Assembly: GCA_002314635.1 (NCBI GenBank)
Contig: DCGQ01000018.1
Location: 1-38,375 of the forward strand
Direction: 5' to 3'
DNA length: 38,375 bases
From: Clostridiales bacterium UBA1774
GTDB taxonomy: Bacteria > Bacillota > Clostridia > Oscillospirales > Oscillospiraceae
The position numbers and the translations under genes were made by a program. Below are positions 24,659 through 33,331 of this stretch, piece after piece (positions within the stretch are counted from its first letter, which is position 1; the number at the start of each line of letters is the position of its first letter). The notes beneath the pieces are model-generated. The model made no database searches, was not told where the DNA came from, and saw only the letters and a program-made list of their open reading frames with translations.

Positions 24659-26074
24659 GTGAATAAAGAAAACCTGATGATTCTCCGTATTCTGAATACG
24701 GTGTCCGATGCGGTTCTGGTGGTACTGGCTATGCTGCTGGCCTATCTGTTCCGTTTTCTGGTGCTGAACGGTCAGGAAACCATGCCGTTTCTGTTCTATG
24801 TCCGCAGCGGCATTCTGATTTCGCTTCTGTATCTGCTGCTGTTCGCCGCTGTCGGTCTGTATGATTCTCTGAGAAACGCACAGCTGATGCAGGTCACGCG
24901 GAAAATCGGCTTTCTCTCGCTGATCTGCTGTGCAGTCCTGTCCACCTATTATTTTGTTATCAGTTCCGTCCATGTTTCCCGCTGGCTGCTGGTTTTCTTC
25001 TATCTGTTTTCCACCGCAGCGCTGGCAGGCAAACGGCTTCTGCTGTACCGTATCCTGTATTCCATGCGTATGCAGGGCCGCAATCTGAAGCCGGTTATTC
25101 TGGTCGGCTCCGGCGACTGCGCCCGGGAATACCTCAATGCACTGCGGGATATGCCGTGGCTGGGGTACCAGGTCCTTGGCAATGTGGGAAGCAAACCCGT
25201 TTCGGCAGATGTGCCCTATCTCGGCACCATCTCCGTGCTGGATTCCCTTCTTCGGAATACCGAAGCAGAGGACATCGTGGCTGCACCGGATCTGGATGAG
25301 TTTTCCGAAATGCCTGCCATCATGGCACTCAGCGACAAGCATGGTCTGAAATTTTCCCTGATACCCTATTTTGCTCCCTACATTCCCGCGCAGCCGCAGA
25401 TCGACCAGATCGGCAGTCTGCCGCTGATCAATCTGCGCCGCGTTCCGCTGGACAACATCGTAAACGGACTGGTAAAACGCCTGTTTGACATTGTTGGCAG
25501 CCTGCTGCTGATCGTACTTACCTCTCCGCTGATGCTGCTTGGCGCTGTGGGTACGCTGTTGACACTGGGCAGGCCCATTCTGTTCCGTCAGGTTCGGATC
25601 GGGCATCAGCGAAAACCCTTTACCATGCTGAAATTCCGTTCCATGCGTCAGCCCAAGCCGGAGGACGCCAGCGGCTGGTCTCAATTTGACCGGGATCGGC
25701 TCACCCGCTTCGGTGCGTTTCTCCGCAAGACCTCCATTGACGAGCTGCCTCAGCTTTTTAATGTCCTATCCGGCAGCATGAGTCTGGTAGGCCCCCGTCC
25801 CGAGCTGCCCAAGTACGTGGATCAGTTCCGGGAAACGGTTCCGCTGTATATGCTCAAGCATCAGGTGAGACCGGGCATCACCGGTCTGGCGCAGGTCAAA
25901 GGATATCGGGGTGACACCTCCATTGAGGAGCGGATCCGTCTGGATATCCGCTACATTGAAAACTGGTCCCTGCTGATGGATCTGAAAATCCTGTTTCTGA
26001 CCCTGTTTCACTTTATGGATAACGGAGAAAAAGCTCATGTCGAATCCGAATGCAAAAAAAGCAGTTCCCGATAA
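24659..26074 (+). CDS. Polyprenyl-phosphate sugar-phosphate transferase (WcaJ-like)
   Basis: A 471-residue initiating enzyme of exopolysaccharide or capsule synthesis, moving hexose-1-phosphate from a nucleotide sugar to undecaprenyl phosphate at the membrane. Four N-terminal membrane helices (about 8-125), a Rossmann-like CoA-binding-type domain (about 140-260) and one further hydrophobic segment precede the catalytic domain with KRLFDIVGS, LKFRSMR, KTSIDELPQLFNV, VGPRPE and PGITGLAQVKGYRG. The start is GTG at 24659, with GGAGG 7 nt upstream. It overlaps the next gene by 38 nt. The sugar cannot be told. Confidence 0.92.
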   Translation: MNKENLMILRILNTVSDAVLVVLAMLLAYLFRFLVLNGQETMPFLFYVRSGILISLLYLLLFAAVGLYDSLRNAQLMQVTRKIGFLSLICCAVLSTYYFVISSVHVSRWLLVFFYLFSTAALAGKRLLLYRILYSMRMQGRNLKPVILVGSGDCAREYLNALRDMPWLGYQVLGNVGSKPVSADVPYLGTISVLDSLLRNTEAEDIVAAPDLDEFSEMPAIMALSDKHGLKFSLIPYFAPYIPAQPQIDQIGSLPLINLRRVPLDNIVNGLVKRLFDIVGSLLLIVLTSPLMLLGAVGTLLTLGRPILFRQVRIGHQRKPFTMLKFRSMRQPKPEDASGWSQFDRDRLTRFGAFLRKTSIDELPQLFNVLSGSMSLVGPRPELPKYVDQFRETVPLYMLKHQVRPGITGLAQVKGYRGDTSIEERIRLDIRYIENWSLLMDLKILFLTLFHFMDNGEKAHVESECKKSSSR

Positions 26075-28427
26075 ACAATCCGATCTGTCCCGGCATCCTA
26101 TGGTGCTCTGGCTGCAGAAGTATGACCTGATCCCCGCACTATTGCTTGCATTTGGCTTTTCCCTGCTCTGCCTTACCCAGTTCAATTCCAATATCAAATG
26201 GCTGGTCGTGGTGCTCTGTCTGCTCAGCGCTCTGATCTGCGTCTTTGCCATGCGGAAAGGCAGACTGCAGGAACGTTTCAGTTCCCCTGTGCTGGCCATG
26301 GCCGGGTATCTGGTTCTGACAGCCTTGTCCGTCTGCTGGGCGTGTGCAGGCAAATTTTTCCTACGGGAGTTTTCCAAGCTGCTTTTCTGCCTGCCGCTGT
26401 ATCTCGGCATTCTCTTCTGTATGCGGAAGGAGCAGTCCGCAATCCGCAGACTGCTGACCGTGTTGTCCGCCGCTGCCGCTTTTTACGCTTTTTACAGCGT
26501 GGATATGGCTACGCTGAGGCTGTCCGCTCCGCTGCTGGAGCACATCCCCGGTTTGGCAACGCTGAACGTCGGCTTTGAGTCCGGCACCCGTCTGATCGGC
26601 ATTTTCGGCAATGCCAACATCTCCGGCAGTGTGCTGGCCGTCAGTATGTTTTTCTCCCTCTGGCTGCTGGAAACCGGAGATCGGCCGTCCCAACGAATCG
26701 CTGCCGCCGTGTTTTTCAGTATGCAGGCTTATAATTTCCTGCTGAATTTCAGTATGGGTGCAACCGGCTTCTTTGTGATCTGCGTCCTTGTGTACCTGAT
26801 CTGCAGCGGATCGGAGCGGATTAACAGTCTGCTGTGTATGCTGGAAATCGCCGTACCCACTCTGATATTTGTGTTTCTGTCCTTCTCCGCCTTCGAAGAT
26901 GAGGCTTCCGCTCTGCCGCTTCTGTGTATGCTGTTGAATGTGCTGACCTCCGTGGTTCTGGAGCTGTTTGTACATAAGTCGGTCGTCCGCATCCTGCAGC
27001 GCCATCGGACGCTGACAACCGCATTTCCCATCGTTGTGGCAGTCTGCATTCTGGTCTACGGTATTGCTGGTCTGCTGCTGGAGGGGTCGCTGATACTGGA
27101 GTCCGGCATCCATGTGCGCCGAGCCTGCTACCCGGATCCCGGCACCTATACGCTGTCCGCGTCCGGAGACGGAAGCCTCAATGTCCGCGTCATTTCGCAG
27201 AATGAGCAGGAAATCGTCATCCAGACGGAGACAGTCCTTTACAGCGGCAGCGCCGATGCTGCTGTGTTTACCGTTCCGGAGGACAGCAAGGTCGTGTTTC
27301 TTTCCTTTAGTTCCGGGGACAGTGCGGTACTGCAGCACGCCGAGATCAGAGACAGCAGCGGTGCTTGCATCGCTCTGCATCTGGGATATCCTCTCCTGCC
27401 TGACTTCATTGCCAACCGTCTCCAGGGTCTGCGTGCCAATGAAAATGCCATTCAGCGAACCGCTTTTCTGCGGGATGGTCTGAAAATCTTCCGGGAGCAC
27501 CCGCTGTTCGGCGTCGGACCGGGCGGTTTTGAATCCCAGCTCTACGGACATCAGGATTTCCGCTACGAGACCCGTTATGTACATAATCATTATGTTCAGG
27601 TTCTGCTGGATAACGGTCTTTTCGGCTTTCTTTTCTATGCCGCGCTGCTGATCCTGAGCCTGTGCAGTCTGTTCCGGGGCAGAAAGAAAGAGCATCCCTT
27701 CCACTCCCTGTTTCCCGCCCTGCTGTCCTCCCTGCTGATGCTGATCCTGCACACCCTAATGGAAGTCAGTATGTCTGTGCTGGTATTTCTTCCCTATGCG
27801 TTCACCGTATTCGCGCTGATCGCGCTGTGCTATGGTAAACCGCCGGAAAAGAAGCTGCCTTCGGTCATCTGCCGCTTCGCTCTGCTGCTTGTCAGTCTTG
27901 GTTATGCCCTGCTGATCTCGTTGAATATCAGTGCCGCCAAGCAGGTCAATGCCGCCTCCGGCAGCTATAGGCAGTTCTTTCTTACTCTGTCCAAGGCGAT
28001 CAAAACCGATGCCTTTGAATACACCGACTGGAAGGTCTCCTATGTGAATAACTGTGCACTGCTGGGACTGGACGAATACAAACCGCAGGCTGACCGGTAT
28101 GCAGAGGCTTTGCTGGATGTGCCCTCCAATTCGCTCCACCAGTATCTTCTGGACTATTACCTGACATTCCGGGATTACGATCTGGCTCTGACCGCCGCCT
28201 CCAATGGTGTCGCCTTTAACTATGCCGACGACAACATCTGGAACAGTTACTTTTCATCCTTCCGCACCGCACTGACCAATACGCCGGAGGATGCAGATTC
28301 CATCTATCGGGATATTCTGCAGCTGTACGATCAGATGCTTCAGATTCAGTCCCGCCTGCTGGACGAAACCGAACTGAATCAAACTTCCCTGTCCCTCATT
28401 CAGGAGGCACAGGCGTATTTGGAGTAA
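26037..28427 (+). CDS. Wzy/WaaL-like polysaccharide polymerase or ligase with extra domains
   Basis: A 796-residue polytopic protein with at least ten membrane segments. The ligase-loop motif HNHYVQVLLDNGLFG follows LFGVGPGGFES (about 487-530). Two additions are visible: a beta-strand-rich, helix-poor stretch at about residues 350-450 between membrane segments, which probably forms an exported domain, and a soluble helical, TPR-like C-terminal tail (about 650-796). It probably polymerises or attaches the glycan started by the upstream enzyme. It starts inside the end of that gene, after GGAG. The extra domains are not assigned to a known family. Confidence 0.82.
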   Translation: MSNPNAKKAVPDKQSDLSRHPMVLWLQKYDLIPALLLAFGFSLLCLTQFNSNIKWLVVVLCLLSALICVFAMRKGRLQERFSSPVLAMAGYLVLTALSVCWACAGKFFLREFSKLLFCLPLYLGILFCMRKEQSAIRRLLTVLSAAAAFYAFYSVDMATLRLSAPLLEHIPGLATLNVGFESGTRLIGIFGNANISGSVLAVSMFFSLWLLETGDRPSQRIAAAVFFSMQAYNFLLNFSMGATGFFVICVLVYLICSGSERINSLLCMLEIAVPTLIFVFLSFSAFEDEASALPLLCMLLNVLTSVVLELFVHKSVVRILQRHRTLTTAFPIVVAVCILVYGIAGLLLEGSLILESGIHVRRACYPDPGTYTLSASGDGSLNVRVISQNEQEIVIQTETVLYSGSADAAVFTVPEDSKVVFLSFSSGDSAVLQHAEIRDSSGACIALHLGYPLLPDFIANRLQGLRANENAIQRTAFLRDGLKIFREHPLFGVGPGGFESQLYGHQDFRYETRYVHNHYVQVLLDNGLFGFLFYAALLILSLCSLFRGRKKEHPFHSLFPALLSSLLMLILHTLMEVSMSVLVFLPYAFTVFALIALCYGKPPEKKLPSVICRFALLLVSLGYALLISLNISAAKQVNAASGSYRQFFLTLSKAIKTDAFEYTDWKVSYVNNCALLGLDEYKPQADRYAEALLDVPSNSLHQYLLDYYLTFRDYDLALTAASNGVAFNYADDNIWNSYFSSFRTALTNTPEDADSIYRDILQLYDQMLQIQSRLLDETELNQTSLSLIQEAQAYLE

Positions 28428-28430
28428 GCC

Positions 28431-29867
28431 ATGAATTATAGAATGATTTGGCAGATTCTCGGAAAGGTGCTTTGTACCATCGCGGTTCTGCTGCTGCTTC
28501 CGGCGCTGGTCTGTCTATGCTATCGGGAAAACCCCATGCCGTATCTCATTACCACCGCCATTACCGCGGTTCTGGGTGGGATCCTGCTGCTGTTCAAACC
28601 GGAATCTCCGAAAATCTACGCAGCCGAAGGCTTCGTCAGCGTTGGTCTGGCTTGGATCCTGCTTTCGCTGCTGGGTGCGCTCCCCTTTGTCCTCAGCGGC
28701 GACATTCCAAGCTACATAGACGCCGTATTCGAAACCGTGTCCGGCCTGACTACCACCGGCTCCACCAACCTGACCGATGTGGAAGCGCTGACTCAGGGCG
28801 GTCTGTTCTGGCGCAGCTTTACGCACTTCATCGGCGGTATGGGCGTGCTGGTTTTCATCATGGCCGTTCTGCCCATGTCCAACAGCCGCTCCATTCACAT
28901 CATGCGTGCAGAGGTTCCCGGCCCTACGGTGGGCAAGCTGGTTCCCTCTGCCCGGAAAACCGCGCTGCTGCTCTACGGCATCTATGTGGGACTCACTCTG
29001 CTGGAAACCATCCTTCTGCTCTGCGGCGGCATGAACCTGTTTGATGCGCTGGTTCACGCCTTCGGCACTGCCGGTACCGGCGGTTTCTCCAACCGCGGTG
29101 CCAGCATCGGCTACTATGACAGCGCTTATATCGATATTGTCATAACCCTGTTTATGATCATCTTCGGTATCAATTTCAATCTGTATTACCTGATTCTGCT
29201 GGGCAAGGCCAAAGAGGCGTTGAAAAGCGAAGAGCTGCACTGGTTTCTCGGGATCGTTGCCTTCTCCGGCATCACGATCGCGCTGAATCTGGGCAAGACC
29301 TATGGCGGCTTCTTTTCCAATCTGCGTTATTCCTTCTTTCAGGTTGGTTCCATCATTTCCAGCACCGGCTACGGGACGGCAGACTATACTTTGTGGCCCA
29401 GTTATTCCCAGACCCTGCTGGTCATTTTGATGTTCGTCGGCGCCTGTGTCGGTTCTACCGGCGGCGGCATTAAGCTGGGGCGTTTTCTGATTATGGGCAA
29501 GGCTATTCGGCAGGAGCTGCGGAAGCAGATGAACCCTCGCCGGGTCAGCGTGGCACGGCTGGAGGGCAAACCCATTGCGGAAGGCACCATTCACTCCACG
29601 CTGGTATTCTTCATAAGCTATTTCTTCTTTCTGCTCATCGGCATACTCCTCATTTCTCTGAACGGGTTTGACTTTGCAACTACCTTTACTTCGGTAGTCA
29701 CCTGTCTCTCTAACATCGGCCCCGGTCTGGGCCTGATCAGTCCGTCCGGCAGTTTTGCCACGTTCTCCCCTTTCAGCAAGATTCTGCTCAGTCTGTTCAT
29801 GCTGCTGGGCAGGCTGGAAATTTTCCCGATCGTCATGCTGTTCTATCCCGCCGTGTGGAAAAAGTAA
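28431..29867 (+). CDS. trkH: TrkH/KtrB-family potassium transporter subunit
   Basis: A 478-residue membrane subunit of a Trk/Ktr-type K+ uptake system. The four selectivity-loop regions are visible: TTTGSTNL, GTAGTGGFSNRG, SSTGYGTADY and CLSNIGPGLG. It starts 3 nt after the upstream stop, with GGAG overlapping that gene's end, so it belongs to the polysaccharide transcript. The cytosolic gating partner (TrkA/KtrA, an RCK protein) is not in this window. A terminator follows directly. Confidence 0.92.
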   Translation: MNYRMIWQILGKVLCTIAVLLLLPALVCLCYRENPMPYLITTAITAVLGGILLLFKPESPKIYAAEGFVSVGLAWILLSLLGALPFVLSGDIPSYIDAVFETVSGLTTTGSTNLTDVEALTQGGLFWRSFTHFIGGMGVLVFIMAVLPMSNSRSIHIMRAEVPGPTVGKLVPSARKTALLLYGIYVGLTLLETILLLCGGMNLFDALVHAFGTAGTGGFSNRGASIGYYDSAYIDIVITLFMIIFGINFNLYYLILLGKAKEALKSEELHWFLGIVAFSGITIALNLGKTYGGFFSNLRYSFFQVGSIISSTGYGTADYTLWPSYSQTLLVILMFVGACVGSTGGGIKLGRFLIMGKAIRQELRKQMNPRRVSVARLEGKPIAEGTIHSTLVFFISYFFFLLIGILLISLNGFDFATTFTSVVTCLSNIGPGLGLISPSGSFATFSPFSKILLSLFMLLGRLEIFPIVMLFYPAVWKK

Positions 29868-29880
29868 CAAATATAAAGGT

Positions 29881-29920
29881 ACTCCCGGAACGAGTTTTCA
29901 TTTCGTTCCGGGAGTTTTCT
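29881..29920. terminator. Bidirectional terminator, trkH/BMP fusion gene
   Basis: A 13-bp stem ACTCCCGGAACGA with its complement (29881-29893, 29903-29915), 9-nt loop, followed by TTTCT on the plus strand. It also lies just after the minus-strand BMP fusion gene stop, with weaker T content on that side. Confidence 0.88.
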
Positions 29921-31836
29921 CATTTCTGCGGGTTCAGCTCTGTGACGGAGCTTTCCTGCCATGTCATGCGCTGCAGCTCCTGTAGAGGCGGGATCACATT
30001 GTGGTCAATCCGCAAAATGCCCTGATCGTCCCACACCGGACCTTCGAAGGGATGCACCCGATCCTCCCGCACCAGATCACGGAAGATATTCAGCAGCCTC
30101 CCTGCCCGCTCTCCGATGGCCGCATACACCGGATAGATGTCCATGATGCCGGTTGACATACCCCATCCGAAGTGGATCGGGTTTCCGTTCAGATGGCGGC
30201 CCTCCAACAGTGCGGTACGACCCTCGATCGCATCGCCGATGACCTTATCATAGAAATGCTCCCAGTCGAAGGACGCACCGGCATAGCTCTCCAGCATACA
30301 GCCGTTGGCAGCGATGGAATAAAGCTGGGCATAAATCTCCGGGAAGGCCTTCCGATCCAGCGGGTTATCCGGCGAATGGCGGCAGAATGCCACATCCGCA
30401 CCTGCTTCCGCCATGATCCGCCTCGCCTTGTCATGCTCGCTCCACTTGTTGATGCCCCGCAGCGTATAGCAGACGGTGTGCATCTTCGGATTCACCAGCC
30501 GGGCGCCCAGCGCAAAGGCATTGATCTCATAGGTGGTTTTTTCCTCGCCCCATGCTGCGAAATCCATATACCCCGCTACATTGCTCCCGCTCATGGCTCC
30601 TGCCAGAACACCCATCAGGAAGGTCACATCAAACATCTTGCTGAAATAAGTGTTCAGGTTTTTCCCATCCTTGGGCAGGTCACAGTTCAGCACAATCATA
30701 TCCGGGTTTTCCAGCGCTACCCGGAGACTGGCCGCAGACATGGTGGGACTGGTGGTGAACAGAACATCCGGTTTCTTCTCCGCCAGCGCGCAAAGGGCCG
30801 CATAGGGTCCTCCGGGGTAGGTATTCACATGGAACAGCCGCTCCACCGCCAGATTATCCTTGTATTTTTTCTCGATCCGGTCAATTCCCAATGTGTGCCA
30901 GCGGGTGAACAGGCTGGCGTCCGCATCATCGTCAAACGCAAAAGCGGCATGTACCTGTGCCTTTCGCAGCCGCATTCTGGAAGGTGGCTGCGTTTTGATC
31001 TCGCTGAGAGAGATCTCCACCGTATCACGCTTCCGGCTGCCGTCCGCCACCAGAAACTGGGCGCGGGCATTGCGGATATTCTTCACCATATCGGATTGGG
31101 TTTCCGCATAGGGATAGCCGAAAATCTTGGTGTATTCCACCAGCGCATCGCCGGTGGTCAGCTCCATGTCCTCCAGCTTCGCAAGACGGAAGGCTTCCCG
31201 GAAGCGCCGGTGAGCTGCGGACATGACCTCCTCCACGGTACCGTTTACCTCCCGGTGCTTCGCCAGATAGGACTCTGTCTGCTGCACCAGCTGGGCAAAA
31301 TTCCCCCGGCGAGTAAACCACAGGTCATCAAAAAACAGCTTTTTGTCATAGTCCAGAAACTCATAATAGATGGAGATTTCTTCGTCTTCCTCATTTCGCT
31401 CCGGCAGCAGACGAATCACATTCCCGTATATCGACGCGGCGCCCACATATTTCAGAATGCTGATGCGCTTATTGCCCTCCAGCGCATAATACTGCCCCAG
31501 ATATTCATAAACCTTGATGGGTTCCCGGATCCCCTCCACCAGCTGGCTTTCATACACTTTCTTCCACTTTATCGCAAATTCCGTATCATCGCCCAGCAGC
31601 GGCATGAAGTTCCCGGCAAAGGAGTTGGAACGGGCGGCTGTACGTGTTCCCGTAACACGATCCAACGGGATCTCATGATATCCCAGATTGATCTCACCCA
31701 GTACATCCACGCCCCGCATACGATCTTCCAGAACCGGAAGATATCCTCTGGCTGCATCCTTTTCATGGTCGGACAGATACTTTCTGCCCAGCTTTCGTGC
31801 CGCAAGATAAGCCGAACGGCTGTCGTTTTCCGCCAA
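29920..31836 (-). CDS. ParB-like/BMP-type ligand-binding fusion protein
   Basis: A 638-residue protein without a signal peptide or membrane segment, so probably cytoplasmic. Residues about 55-150 resemble a ParB/sulfiredoxin-like domain: HEIPLDRV, REPIKVYEYLGQYYALEGNK, then ISILKY and a following beta strand. Residues about 290-560 resemble the BMP/Med ligand-binding fold: NTYPGGPYAALCALAEKKPD, MFDVTFLMGVLAGAMSG, EINAFALGARLVNP and EAGADVAFC. Related binding proteins often take nucleosides. The start is TTG at 31836, after AAGGGGGG; ATG-initiated frames nearby are out of phase. Divergent from MurT; no transporter genes are adjacent. Function is unknown; a regulator or ligand-responsive protein is one possibility. 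Confidence 0.8.
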   Translation of the reverse strand: MAENDSRSAYLAARKLGRKYLSDHEKDAARGYLPVLEDRMRGVDVLGEINLGYHEIPLDRVTGTRTAARSNSFAGNFMPLLGDDTEFAIKWKKVYESQLVEGIREPIKVYEYLGQYYALEGNKRISILKYVGAASIYGNVIRLLPERNEEDEEISIYYEFLDYDKKLFFDDLWFTRRGNFAQLVQQTESYLAKHREVNGTVEEVMSAAHRRFREAFRLAKLEDMELTTGDALVEYTKIFGYPYAETQSDMVKNIRNARAQFLVADGSRKRDTVEISLSEIKTQPPSRMRLRKAQVHAAFAFDDDADASLFTRWHTLGIDRIEKKYKDNLAVERLFHVNTYPGGPYAALCALAEKKPDVLFTTSPTMSAASLRVALENPDMIVLNCDLPKDGKNLNTYFSKMFDVTFLMGVLAGAMSGSNVAGYMDFAAWGEEKTTYEINAFALGARLVNPKMHTVCYTLRGINKWSEHDKARRIMAEAGADVAFCRHSPDNPLDRKAFPEIYAQLYSIAANGCMLESYAGASFDWEHFYDKVIGDAIEGRTALLEGRHLNGNPIHFGWGMSTGIMDIYPVYAAIGERAGRLLNIFRDLVREDRVHPFEGPVWDDQGILRIDHNVIPPLQELQRMTWQESSVTELNPQK

Positions 31837-31865
31837 TGCGCTGCGCCCCCCTTCATACTTTTTTC

Positions 31866-31894
31866 ATTTTATCACTTTTTTTCAGATGTCGCAA
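31866..31894 (-). promoter_or_regulatory. Promoter of ParB-like/BMP gene
   Basis: Minus-strand TTGCGA (31889-31894), 17-nt spacer and TAAAAT (31866-31871), about 30 nt before the TTG start. Confidence 0.72.
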
Positions 31895-31900
31895 TAACGG

Positions 31901-31930
31901 TTGTAATATTACTTCTGTTTGTGGTAATAT
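31901..31930 (+). promoter_or_regulatory. Promoter of murT-gatD
   Basis: TTGTAA (31901-31906), 18-nt spacer, TAATAT (31925-31930). GTAATATT occurs twice (31903-31910 and 31924-31931), 21 bp apart, the first inside the palindrome GTAATATTAC. Its -35 box lies 6 bp from the divergent promoter's -35 box. Confidence 0.68.
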
Positions 31931-31963
31931 TGTGTCAGTTCATCGGAGAAAAGGAACAGAGGA

Positions 31964-33331
31964 ATGAAAAGTATTCGTTTTTATTTTGCCCTGTGGAGCG
32001 CCAAGGCCGCACAGACCGTGCTGAAGCTGATGCATCGCAACGGAACCTATGCTGCCGGTAAACTGGCGCTGACACTGGACCCGAAATTTCTGTCACACAT
32101 CGGCCGTCCGGAGGTGCTGATCGGCGTTACCGGCACCAACGGAAAAACCACGGTCAGCAATATGCTCTGTGATGTTTTTGAGAGCTGGGGACAATCGCTG
32201 GTCTCCAACCGGCTGGGTTCCAACATCAATGCCGGCTGTGCCACCTCCCTGCTGAATGCCGCCAATCTGCTGGGCAGATGCACCAAAAAGCTGGGCGTTC
32301 TGGAAATGGATGAGCGCAGCGCCGCCCGTCTGTTCCCGGTTCTGAAGCCGGACTGGCTGATCGTCACCAACCTGTTCCGGGATTCCATGCGGCGTAACGC
32401 GCACCCGGAATACATTGCCTCCATGCTGGATCAGTACATCGCACCCGGCACCACCCTGATTCTGAACGCGGACGATCCCATCAGCTCCGGTGCTGCGCCG
32501 CTGAATAAACGTATCTGCTTCGGCATGGATTCGCTGCCCTTCGAGCCGCCCTGCCGGGACAACATCGTGCAGGATGTCCGCATCTGCCCGGTCTGCGGAG
32601 AACGGGTCCAGTACAGCTTCCGCCGCTACCACCACATCGGCCGCGCCGAATGCGGCAGCTGCGGCTGGCATTCTCCCAAGCCCGACTTTACGCTTGTTTC
32701 CGCTGACCCGGAGCGGGGCACCATGGCGGTCATGGAATCGGATGTATGGTACGAATACCATATGCCCTCTGACACCGTATATAACCTCTACAACGCGCTG
32801 GCGGTGGTCACTCTGCTTCGCAGCATGGGCTATGAGGCTGCAAAGATCGCTCAGGCCATGGATGGCCTGCAGGTGGTACAGAGCCGCCTTCATGACCAGC
32901 AGATCGGCCGCTGGCAGCTGACGGAGAGCATGGCGAAGGGTCTGAATGCTGTCGCCTGTTCCCGGAATTTTGACAATGTTCTGAACCATCCCGGCAAAAA
33001 GGCCGTTGTTCTGATGCTGGATGATGTGTTTGACGAAAAAACCTCCTCGGAAAACATTGCATGGCTCTACGATGCCGATTTCGAATTTCTGAATGATCCG
33101 GACATCGTGCAGATTGTTGCAGTTGGCATTCGCAGCGCGGATACCCGGCTGCGTCTGCTGCTGGCCGGCGTCAACCCGGAACGGATCTGTGCCGTTCCCG
33201 AGGCAGCCAAAGCAGCGGCAGCGGTGGATCTGAAAAACTGTGAGCATGTATTCCTGCTGTTTGAGGTCTATCGGCACAAGCAGGCCATGGAAGTCCGTGC
33301 AGCCATTGCGGAAAGGATGGGTCAGGAATGA
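31964..33331 (+). CDS. murT: MurT-like lipid II isoglutaminyl synthase ligase subunit
   Basis: A 455-residue Mur-ligase-fold protein. In characterised members MurT activates the D-Glu carboxylate of lipid II with ATP for amidation, using ammonia made by GatD. The P-loop is VTGTNGKTT (Lys61), VLEMDE and YNLYNALA match the family's catalytic and ATP regions, and a four-Cys zinc ribbon is present (Cys208, Cys211, Cys230, Cys233). The C-terminal region reads SSENIAWLYDADFE; aligned with my memory of S. aureus MurT, Asn364 takes the place of the Asp that completes the glutaminase triad, and the NPAG motif is MAKG. The gene overlaps gatD by 4 nt (ATGA). Confidence 0.88.
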   Translation: MKSIRFYFALWSAKAAQTVLKLMHRNGTYAAGKLALTLDPKFLSHIGRPEVLIGVTGTNGKTTVSNMLCDVFESWGQSLVSNRLGSNINAGCATSLLNAANLLGRCTKKLGVLEMDERSAARLFPVLKPDWLIVTNLFRDSMRRNAHPEYIASMLDQYIAPGTTLILNADDPISSGAAPLNKRICFGMDSLPFEPPCRDNIVQDVRICPVCGERVQYSFRRYHHIGRAECGSCGWHSPKPDFTLVSADPERGTMAVMESDVWYEYHMPSDTVYNLYNALAVVTLLRSMGYEAAKIAQAMDGLQVVQSRLHDQQIGRWQLTESMAKGLNAVACSRNFDNVLNHPGKKAVVLMLDDVFDEKTSSENIAWLYDADFEFLNDPDIVQIVAVGIRSADTRLRLLLAGVNPERICAVPEAAKAAAAVDLKNCEHVFLLFEVYRHKQAMEVRAAIAERMGQE

